Below, piece by piece: positions 1-5,092 of a DNA stretch of 5,867 bases. The stretch covers positions 1-5,867 of the forward strand of contig CALDZS010000130.1 in assembly GCA_937944065.1 (NCBI GenBank). Direction: 5' to 3'. This DNA comes from an uncultured Amylibacter sp. GTDB taxonomy: Bacteria > Pseudomonadota > Alphaproteobacteria > Rhodobacterales > Rhodobacteraceae. The translations under genes and the position numbers were made by a program. The notes beneath the pieces are model-generated. The model ran no database searches and had not been told where the DNA came from. It was given only the letters and a program-made list of their open reading frames with translations. The first letter of the stretch is position 1, and every line of letters begins with the position of its first letter.

Positions 1-236
1 GACAGCCTGTCAGGCCCGCGCGTGATGTCGCCCGTCATAAAAGCACCGCGATCCGACACGGCGATAAAGCCCAACCCGTTATCAGAGACATGGAAACCAG
101 ACCATCCACCAAAGCGACCGTCGTTATAGGTAAACCCTACCTCGCCGATCAGCCGCGCGTTCTGCGCGGTTGCGGCGGGGGCGAGGACCAGCGCAATAGC
201 CAGCCATGTTAGCGAGATTTTAGTACGGTTGAACAC
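1..236 (-). CDS. Secreted esterase-like phytase-family protein, 5' part only
   Basis: Partial gene; only the first 78 codons are in the window and the rest lies beyond the left edge. The product starts with a clear signal peptide: basic start (residues 3-6), hydrophobic core at about 8-20, and a likely cleavage site after A24 (A-T-A then Q-N). The mature start holds a strand-turn motif, GGWSGFHVSDNG (43-54), followed by FIAVSDRG (57-64). This matches the first blade of the 'esterase-like activity of phytase' beta-propeller family (PF13449), which typically has G-G-x-S-G near the start and S-D-R-G next. The protein is therefore expected to be exported; its substrate is unknown. The GTG at 236-234 is the only plausible start that gives the signal peptide, because the frame has no ATG nearby. 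It overlaps the end of mepA by 28 nt and has only a poor upstream purine tract (GAAAG, about 13 nt away), which suggests translational coupling. Confidence 0.8.
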   Translation of the reverse strand, partial: MFNRTKISLTWLAIALVLAPAATAQNARLIGEVGFTYNDGRFGGWSGFHVSDNGLGFIAVSDRGAFMTGDITRGPDRL

Positions 237-1114
237 TGTGACGGTAAATCTTTCATCGTATAGTCGCGCGGATGGCGACGCGGTTTCGATTTTGGCGCGT
301 TCGGGTCCGCAGGCTTTAACGCGTCAGTGACCCACCACCGCAGCGTTTCATCACACCCAATCCCGTTACCAGAAATCTGACGTACAGAGGGTTTTTGTGT
401 GCGGCACCTTTTCGACCCTTTGGGGCATTTAAGGCGGACATGAAAATGATAGTGATGCCCCCAGAACGGGCGAATTTTCCGCAACCAGCTGCGGTCACCC
501 GTGGCATGGGCACACATGAAAATCTTGGCAGGGGCGGTGACAAATATGCGATCTACACGCTTGTCAGACGCGGCAATTTTCATGACTTGCATGTGACTTG
601 CGCGCCAATTGTCATTCACAAGTTTCTGATTTTTTGATCGGATCGATATCGAGGACAGCGATTCACGCTCTGCGCGGCTCAGGTTCAATCGTTTCGGTGG
701 CAGCATCCAAATATCTGCATCCAAGCCCATCTGATGCGACGCATGACCAGACGTCATAGGCCCCCCCCGCGGCTGAGATATATCACCGATATATAGCCCC
801 TTCCAGCCGGGAACTTTGGCAACTTTGCGACTGATATCTTTCAGGTAATCAATCATCTCTGGGTGGCCCCAATTGCGATTGCGAGACAGGCGCATGGCCT
901 GCCAAGTTTTGCCAGTTTGCGGCAACTGCTCAGCGCCCGCGACACATCCCTTTGAATAGAACCCAATCGATTGCTCGGACTGCTGAGAGCCGCGGGATTC
1001 CTTACCAAACAACTTGTTCGCTTTTGTCTGGGCGTCCGCAGATGATGCCAAGGCGATCGACATCAATGCGACACAGGTCGCAAGGGGTTTTAGCAAGTAA
1101 CTTTTAAACATCAT
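209..1114 (-). CDS. mepA: Penicillin-insensitive murein endopeptidase (peptidase family M74)
   Basis: Periplasmic zinc peptidase that cuts the D-Ala-meso-diaminopimelate cross-links of peptidoglycan; beta-lactams do not inhibit this family. The 301-residue product has a signal peptide (hydrophobic core about 11-24, likely cleavage after A28). The family signature SGHASHQMGLDADIW (122-136) and WGHHYHFHVRL (218-228) are both intact. By alignment to E. coli MepA, H127, D134 and H225 are the zinc ligands, with H124 and H223 also conserved. The mature protein has six Cys (57, 201, 230, 237, 254, 294), matching the three-disulfide pattern of the family and supporting a periplasmic location. Length is slightly above E. 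coli MepA (274). Two adjacent ATGs (1114 and 1111) follow AAGG directly; the second has the better, though still short, spacing. The start lies inside the last codons of the permease gene (8-11 nt overlap), so the two are probably coupled. The active-site region contains a run of eight G residues on this strand (761-768). Confidence 0.96.
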   Translation of the reverse strand: MMFKSYLLKPLATCVALMSIALASSADAQTKANKLFGKESRGSQQSEQSIGFYSKGCVAGAEQLPQTGKTWQAMRLSRNRNWGHPEMIDYLKDISRKVAKVPGWKGLYIGDISQPRGGPMTSGHASHQMGLDADIWMLPPKRLNLSRAERESLSSISIRSKNQKLVNDNWRASHMQVMKIAASDKRVDRIFVTAPAKIFMCAHATGDRSWLRKIRPFWGHHYHFHVRLKCPKGSKRCRTQKPSVRQISGNGIGCDETLRWWVTDALKPADPNAPKSKPRRHPRDYTMKDLPSQCSTVLKSR

Positions 1115-2435
1115 CCTTAGGATCTACCCAAAATAGCAAACATAAACCGATTAAAAACAAAACGATGACCGGCGTCAAACCCAGACGTTGATTTTGGGTT
1201 AGATACGTGACCAGCGCAATTGAACTTGGTGCCAAAAAGGCTGTCGCCTTGCCTGACAGTGCATAAATACCAAACGCCTCGGTCATGCGTCCCGGCTCTG
1301 CCTGACGTGCCATCATTGCGCGTGAGGATGCTTGCAGCACGCCGCCTGCCCCACCCAAGATAGCGCCGCACACCATAAAGATGCGATCAGGCAATGTGGA
1401 ATCTTCTGCCAACGGAACACCCATAAACGATGTGCGCGAGGTGCCGATGATAATCACACTAAGCGCGATTAGGATCAAAACCGAATATGTAATCACGGGT
1501 TTAGACCCAAAACGTTGATCGAAGAAACCGCCGATAAAGGTGAAAACAATTGCGCCGAACGACGCGACAATTCCGAATATACCCAACTGCTGCGTATCCC
1601 ATTCCAAAACGCCAGAGGCAAAGATCCCGCCAAATGCGAAGATGCCGATCAGGGCATCGCGGTAGAACATAGATGATAACAAGAACGCACCAAGACTGAT
1701 GTTTTTTGGTAGACTGGCAATTGTGGTTTTCAGCTGTGACATAGCAACGCCGATACCAACACGGTCTTTGCGTTCAATTTTACGATCAGGTACCCACATG
1801 AAAAACGGGATAATAAAGATCAGGTACCACAGCGCCGTTAGTGGCCCAACAGCCCGCGTCCCTTCACGCATTTCGGGGTCCAGCCCCAAAATTGGGGCTT
1901 GGCCCAATAGTGTCACGCCTTTGTCGTTCTCGCCTAGAAACAACAGCATAATGAACAAGGTTAGAATGCCACCGATGTAACCAAACGCCCACCCGTTTGC
2001 GGAAATTCGGCCAAGGGTTTTGCTAGGTCCTAAATCAGGCAACATCGCGTTCACGAAAACTTGGCTTAACTCCATACCCAGATAACCAATGGCGAAAACG
2101 CACAAGATTAGGACAATCGCTGTGGACCCGGGCACGGCCCACCACAGCGCCATACAGCCGAACACATATAGTGCTGAAAAGAACAGCATCCACGGTTTTC
2201 TCGGGCCAATATTGTCTGCATAAGCGCCCATGATCGGCGCGCTGATCGCCAAGATCAACCCGACTATGCCAGTCATCACACCCCAAAGGGATTGACCCGC
2301 AACCGGGTCACCAACAACAGCAGAGGTAAAGTAAGGAGCAAAAATGAAGGTGATCATCAAGGTATTAAACGGCTGAGCCGCCCAATCGTACCACATCCAT
2401 CCCCAAATTTTACGAGAGTTTTCGGTCTTTGTCAT
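1104..2435 (-). CDS. UMF1/Atg22-type major facilitator superfamily permease
   Basis: Inner-membrane transporter of 443 residues, a normal length for the superfamily. The opening WGWMWYDWAAQPFNTL (11-26) followed by FIFAPYF (30-36) is characteristic of the UMF1 group (PF11700, related to fungal vacuolar Atg22). The MFS loop 2-3 signature is seen as GAYADNIGPRKPW (70-82) and its half-repeat as GGFFDQRFGSKP (302-313). Hydrophobic segments lie at about 22-40, 52-71, 84-101, 105-125, 147-168, 200-216, 247-275, 284-303, 315-331, 353-372, 388-411 and 420-436, which fits 12 membrane spans. The substrate is unknown; Atg22 is linked to amino-acid export from the vacuole, but bacterial members are mostly uncharacterised. 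The ATG at 2435 has a weak AGG 10 nt upstream, which sits inside an inverted repeat. The stop overlaps the mepA start, which raises the possibility of a cell-wall-related cargo, but that is only an inference from position. Confidence 0.9.
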   Translation of the reverse strand: MTKTENSRKIWGWMWYDWAAQPFNTLMITFIFAPYFTSAVVGDPVAGQSLWGVMTGIVGLILAISAPIMGAYADNIGPRKPWMLFFSALYVFGCMALWWAVPGSTAIVLILCVFAIGYLGMELSQVFVNAMLPDLGPSKTLGRISANGWAFGYIGGILTLFIMLLFLGENDKGVTLLGQAPILGLDPEMREGTRAVGPLTALWYLIFIIPFFMWVPDRKIERKDRVGIGVAMSQLKTTIASLPKNISLGAFLLSSMFYRDALIGIFAFGGIFASGVLEWDTQQLGIFGIVASFGAIVFTFIGGFFDQRFGSKPVITYSVLILIALSVIIIGTSRTSFMGVPLAEDSTLPDRIFMVCGAILGGAGGVLQASSRAMMARQAEPGRMTEAFGIYALSGKATAFLAPSSIALVTYLTQNQRLGLTPVIVLFLIGLCLLFWVDPKDDV

Positions 2436-2438
2436 GAT

Positions 2439-2487
2439 TTGCGCGCCTGTTTTCGTTGATAAAATAGGTTTCGGTTGCTACGCGCAA
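2439..2487 (-). promoter_or_regulatory. Intercistronic hairpin over the permease ribosome binding region
   Basis: A perfect 7-bp inverted repeat, TTGCGCG at 2439-2445 with CGCGCAA at 2481-2487, encloses a second inverted repeat, CCTGTTTT at 2446-2453 with AAAATAGG at 2461-2468 (7 of 8 Watson-Crick pairs, 7-nt loop). The two stems are contiguous on one side and separated by a 12-nt bulge on the other. In the minus-strand transcript the 3' arm contains the AGG that would serve as the permease Shine-Dalgarno and ends 3 nt before its ATG. It could restrain permease translation or act as a processing site. No folding calculation was possible. Confidence 0.4.
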
Positions 2488-2508
2488 GAAAAATCAAGTT
2501 TGTTGTGG

Positions 2509-3039
2509 TTAAATCTCTGGCGGCCACGGGCGGGTGCCTTCGGCCTCTATCCAATTTTGGGCGTACTCGGGCAGATCTGGGTTCCACTCTGGATGCCCTA
2601 ACGCGTCCGCCACCAACTGGGTTGGGACGATCCCATTCTTGTCCGTCACGGCTGTACGGTACAAAACAGAACTGGTCGCATCGCCATTTCGCCACATGGT
2701 TTGCTGCAAATAAATGAACCGTTCATCGCGGCCTATGATTTGTGATCGCATGGTGAATTTTTGAAACGCCCGCACGCGGCGGCGATATCGGATGCAACTG
2801 CCAGCGACCGCCAAACCCCAGCGGTTTTTGCGTAATGCGGGAACCAACCCCATCCGCTGGCCATAAGACAGCCGTCCAATGTCATACAGGCTGAGAGCGA
2901 TGCCATTGTTCATCTCGCCCCACATGTCCATATCCCATGGCCAACATATATGGTGGGTTTCATGCGCTTCTTCCAACGAAAGTGGTGGCTGGAACCGTGC
3001 TTTGATCATGGATTTGGTGACGCGAATAAATGGATACAT
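2509..3039 (-). CDS. Hotdog-fold acyl-CoA thioesterase-like protein
   Basis: Cytoplasmic protein of 176 residues resembling the 4-hydroxybenzoyl-CoA thioesterase / THEM6-like group (PF13279). The key segment is DMDMWGEMNNG (36-46) followed by LYDIGR (51-56), the counterpart of the family pattern D-x-x-G-H-x-N-N-x-x-Y with a following D-x-G-R. D38 is the likely catalytic acid. The usual His of G-H-M-N-N is Glu here (E42). Further matches to the group are W74-G, RYRRRVRAF (84-92), the W116-R strand and a Pro/Trp-rich end (RPWPP, 170-174). The expected activity is hydrolysis of an acyl-CoA or similar thioester; the substrate cannot be read from the sequence. The ATG at 3039 is chosen over the one at codon 11 because AAGGA lies 9 nt upstream of it. 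It is the first gene of the left-going group and is separated from the permease by 73 nt. Confidence 0.85.
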   Translation of the reverse strand: MYPFIRVTKSMIKARFQPPLSLEEAHETHHICWPWDMDMWGEMNNGIALSLYDIGRLSYGQRMGLVPALRKNRWGLAVAGSCIRYRRRVRAFQKFTMRSQIIGRDERFIYLQQTMWRNGDATSSVLYRTAVTDKNGIVPTQLVADALGHPEWNPDLPEYAQNWIEAEGTRPWPPEI

Positions 3040-3041
3040 TG

Positions 3042-3057
3042 GGCAAATTCCTTTGCC
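3042..3057 (-). promoter_or_regulatory. Shine-Dalgarno of the thioesterase gene in a small hairpin
   Basis: Read on the minus strand, this is GGCAAA-GGAA-TTTGCC: a perfect 6-bp inverted repeat closed by a GGAA loop that fits the stable GNRA tetraloop class. The AAGGA ribosome binding site of the thioesterase gene overlaps the loop and its closing pairs, 9 nt before the ATG. The site decides the start codon and may be presented or masked by the hairpin. Confidence 0.5.
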
Positions 3058-3073
3058 AGCTGTATTGATTAAC

Positions 3074-3090
3074 CTCGAACAGGTTTCAAG
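3074..3090. promoter_or_regulatory. Imperfect dyad in the divergent promoter region, possible operator
   Basis: CTCGAA and TTCAAG are inverted copies with one mismatch, spaced by 5 nt, within the 141-nt region between the divergent thioesterase and YggT genes. On the minus strand the right arm contains TTGAAA (3089-3084), a fair -35 element, followed after 17 nt by a poor AATACA. A regulator site or the thioesterase promoter are both possible; neither is proven. Confidence 0.25.
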
Positions 3091-3126
3091 CCTGACGGCG
3101 GGTCACCGATACGTTATCGCCAAAAC

Positions 3127-3155
3127 TTGTCATTATCGTCATATCGCCATACATA
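3127..3155 (+). promoter_or_regulatory. Putative sigma-70 promoter of the YggT gene
   Basis: TTGTCA (3127-3132, five of six to TTGACA) is followed after exactly 17 nt by TACATA (3150-3155, a weak -10). Transcription would start near 3162, leaving a short leader that carries the AAGGAG ribosome binding site at 3169-3174. Copies of TATCG lie in and just upstream of it. Confidence 0.4.
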
Positions 3156-3180
3156 GTCGTGAAACGCAAAGGAGCGCGCA

Positions 3181-3459
3181 ATGCAATCGTTCGGACAAAT
3201 TTTATTGATGGTGCTAGAGATAGCTTGGTTCATCTTGATCGCTCATATCATCATGAGCTGGCTGATCAATTTTCAAGTTCTAAATCTGCGCCAACCCTTG
3301 GTGTCGCAAATTTGGTATGGATTGAACCGCCTTTTGGAACCGATCTATGGCCCCATTCGCCGTGCTCTACCCGCATCCGGCGGTTTGGATTTTGCACCGC
3401 TGATTTTGTTGTTGGCCATTTATGCGGCACGCATCATCGTGACCAACAACTTTTTATAA
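3181..3459 (+). CDS. YggT-family integral membrane protein
   Basis: A 92-residue protein of the YggT family (PF02325), the one-repeat form common in alphaproteobacteria. Two hydrophobic segments are visible, about 5-30 and 70-88. Between them lies the family's best conserved stretch, LEPIYGPIRRALP (52-64), followed by GGLDFAPLIL (67-76). YggT proteins sit in the inner membrane; their molecular role is not settled, with links to osmotic tolerance and cell-envelope functions reported for relatives. The ATG is supported by a strong AAGGAG 6 nt upstream. It has its own putative promoter, is divergent from the thioesterase gene, and converges on msrA with only 4 nt between the stop codons. Confidence 0.93.
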   Translation: MQSFGQILLMVLEIAWFILIAHIIMSWLINFQVLNLRQPLVSQIWYGLNRLLEPIYGPIRRALPASGGLDFAPLILLLAIYAARIIVTNNFL

Positions 3460-3463
3460 TTGC

Positions 3464-4090
3464 CTAGTGGGCAAAGGCTGCTTCTGATCCCCACAGCTGT
3501 TTAACACGCGCATCGCGGCCACAGCCTTTGCGGTAAAACTTGTACGCCTCTGCCTTGGATTTAGGTCCACGGCGGGTCACGACGATAGTGCTGCTTTTGT
3601 AGTAATCTTGGTGATACGCCTCTGCATCGTAGAACCGCGTTGCGTTGCGTACAGGTGTTACGATTTTTTTACCCAACTTGCCTGTTGCATCAATCGCTGC
3701 AATCTCTGCCAACGCAATCTCGCGTTCCTGTGCAGTTTGGGTGAAAATCGCAGATGTATAACTGTTCCCACGATCACAAAACTGTCCGCCCGCATCAATG
3801 GGGTCAATAGAACGGAAGAACTTTGACACCAAAGTTTCATATGTCACGACAGCTGGATCGTACTGAATTTCCACCGCCTCGATGTGGCGACCATGATCGC
3901 GATAAGTTGGGTTCTTCATCTTTCCGCCCGTATAGCCTGATTTGACTTCTTTGACGCCTTTGACAGATTCAAAATCTTTTTCGATGCACCAAAAACAGCC
4001 CCCTGCGAAAATTGCTGTTTTGGTTGCGGCCGCGGCATGGGTGCCTGTGACAGCAGCAAGGGCGGCGGCGGCGTAGATGAGATGTTTCAT
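3464..4090 (-). CDS. msrA: Exported peptide-methionine (S)-S-oxide reductase
   Basis: Reduces the S-epimer of methionine sulfoxide in proteins back to methionine. The product has 208 residues and begins with a signal peptide (about 1-21, Ala-rich core), so it should act in the periplasm. The active site is GCFWC (31-35), with C32 as the nucleophile. GYTGG (52-56), NPTY (60-63), H69/E71, D106-R-G and Y111, and YHQDYY (159-164) are in place. By alignment Y63, E71, D106 and Y111 correspond to E. coli Y82, E94, D129 and Y134, but the loop between Y63 and E71 is four residues shorter. C35, C105 and C190 (in YRKGCGRD) are candidates for the recycling disulfide relay. The ATG is supported by AAGGA 7 nt upstream. 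The gene is single-domain, with no MsrB beside it, and is divergent from the aminotransferase gene. Confidence 0.96.
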   Translation of the reverse strand: MKHLIYAAAALAAVTGTHAAAATKTAIFAGGCFWCIEKDFESVKGVKEVKSGYTGGKMKNPTYRDHGRHIEAVEIQYDPAVVTYETLVSKFFRSIDPIDAGGQFCDRGNSYTSAIFTQTAQEREIALAEIAAIDATGKLGKKIVTPVRNATRFYDAEAYHQDYYKSSTIVVTRRGPKSKAEAYKFYRKGCGRDARVKQLWGSEAAFAH

Positions 4091-4175
4091 ATGTCGTTCC
4101 TTTTTGACTTATCGACAACTGATCGAAATTCATATTCACTTGCAACTAACAAGCACGTGAGAAAAAGCAGCCATT
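4091..4175. promoter_or_regulatory. Divergent intergenic region between msrA and the aminotransferase gene
   Basis: These 85 nt must contain the promoters of both genes unless transcription enters from outside. TTGACT at 4104-4109 and TCGACA at 4112-4117 are -35-like on the plus strand, but no well-spaced -10 follows; the best is CATATT at 4131-4136. ATCGA occurs twice 11 nt apart (4111-4115, 4122-4126), which would place both on the same face of the helix. The aminotransferase start has only a weak purine tract (GAGAAAAAG, 4159-4167) as a ribosome binding site. Confidence 0.35.
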
Positions 4176-5090
4176 ATGAAACATTCCGACGCAGTGACCA
4201 CACACCAAGCATTAGAAGATCCGCGCAACGCGGATATCCAGATTTACGTGAATGGCGACATCGTTCATCGCGACAAGGCGGTCGTGTCGGTCTATGACAG
4301 CGGATTCATGCTGGGCGATGGTATTTGGGAAGGGTTACGTCTTTACAACGGCAAGTGGTCTTTCCTTGACGAGCATATGGATCGCCTCTTCGAGGCGGCC
4401 CTGGCGATTGATCTGGACATTGGCATGGATCGTGCGGGGGTTGTTGCTGCGCTAGAGGCAACACGAACGGCGAACGAGATGCACACCGATGTGCATGCAA
4501 GATTGATGATTACGCGCGGCGTGAAAGTAAAACCATTTCAACATCCCAGCCTGTCGCGATCAGGCCCCACATTTGTGATTATCTGCGAGCATTCGAAACC
4601 ATCGATTCCGCGCCCGATTGCACTGGCGACAGTCCCGCATCTGCGCGGACTACCTATGACTCAGGACCCCAAACTGAATTCGCATTCAAAACTGAATTGT
4701 GTACTGGCCTGCATTGCCGCCGAAAAAGCGGGTGCTGACGAGGCGTTGATGCTGGACATTAACGGGTTCGTAAACACCACCAATGCCTGCAACTTTTTCA
4801 TCGTAAAAAAGGGCGCGGTTTGGACCAGCACCGGTGATTACTGTATGAACGGGATCACACGACAAAAGGTCATTGATCTGTGCCGCGCAAACGATATCCC
4901 CGTTTTCGAACGCAATTATTCGCTAGTGGATACTTACGGCGCGGACGAGGCGTTTTTAACGGGTACGTTCGGGGCGCAGACACCTGTTAGCACCATTGAC
5001 GGGCGGAATATTGGCACAGGCGAACTAGGGCCGATAACCACGCGCCTACGCGCATTGTATGCCGATCTAATTGCCAAGGAATGCCCTTAA
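4176..5090 (+). CDS. Class IV PLP-dependent aminotransferase-like protein
   Basis: A 304-residue fold-type IV PLP protein (branched-chain aminotransferase / D-amino acid aminotransferase / ADC lyase superfamily, PF01063). The N-terminal domain is typical: IYVNGDIV (23-30), VYDSGFMLGDGIWEGLR (39-55) and the H67-x-x-R-L helix. R55, GITR (226-229) and TGT (262-264) match the PLP phosphate-binding residues of E. coli IlvE. K166 in DPK is the likely Schiff-base lysine by spacing; K172 is an alternative. The ungapped match of LDINGFV to IlvE LDVNGYI puts T201 where IlvE has the Glu that contacts the pyridine nitrogen of PLP. Actual substrate and reaction type are therefore open; a 'branched-chain aminotransferase' label should not be assumed. 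The first 20 residues precede the conserved domain, but no better start exists. The stop overlaps the start of the next gene (TAATG), indicating a two-gene operon. Confidence 0.9.
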   Translation: MKHSDAVTTHQALEDPRNADIQIYVNGDIVHRDKAVVSVYDSGFMLGDGIWEGLRLYNGKWSFLDEHMDRLFEAALAIDLDIGMDRAGVVAALEATRTANEMHTDVHARLMITRGVKVKPFQHPSLSRSGPTFVIICEHSKPSIPRPIALATVPHLRGLPMTQDPKLNSHSKLNCVLACIAAEKAGADEALMLDINGFVNTTNACNFFIVKKGAVWTSTGDYCMNGITRQKVIDLCRANDIPVFERNYSLVDTYGADEAFLTGTFGAQTPVSTIDGRNIGTGELGPITTRLRALYADLIAKECP

Positions 5091-5092
5091 TG
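5076..5092 (+). promoter_or_regulatory. Ribosome binding site and TAATG coupling junction
   Basis: AAGGA at 5076-5080 lies directly against the ATG at 5081 but 9 nt from the ATG at 5090. The second is therefore the likely start of the sulfotransferase-like gene, giving a one-base overlap with the TAA of the upstream gene and a protein beginning M-R-I-A-M-W, as expected for this family. Confidence 0.7.

Noticed and set aside
395..637. Plus-strand open frame opposite mepA
   Set aside because: It lies fully antisense to a gene with intact catalytic motifs, its translation matches no family and it has no ribosome binding site.
2432..2717. Open frames on both strands overlapping the thioesterase 3' end and the adjoining gap
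   Set aside because: Low-complexity Arg/Pro-rich translations typical of shadow frames; the thioesterase frame accounts for most of the interval.
3077..3087. GAAC-containing site upstream of the thioesterase as an alphaproteobacterial LexA box
   Set aside because: The alphaproteobacterial SOS box needs GAAC-N7-GAAC (or GTTC-N7-GTTC); the second half-site is absent.
3159..3467. Alternative plus-strand frame starting upstream of the YggT gene
   Set aside because: It reads YggT in another frame, whereas the YggT frame has a strong AAGGAG, two hydrophobic segments and the family motif.
3460..3474. Small inverted repeat between YggT and msrA as an intrinsic terminator
   Set aside because: Only 5 bp, no following T-run on either strand, and it includes the msrA stop codon.
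4082..4184. Nine-base inverted repeat, ATGTTTCAT at 4082-4090 and ATGAAACAT at 4176-4184, flanking the msrA/aminotransferase intergenic region
   Set aside because: Both copies are the start codons of divergent genes that each begin Met-Lys-His; chance codon identity explains it better than a mobile-element end or operator.
5081..5089. ATG at 5081 as start of the sulfotransferase-like gene
   Set aside because: It directly abuts AAGGA, leaving no spacer, and would add M-P-L before a start that matches the family; ATG at 5090 has a 9-nt spacer.
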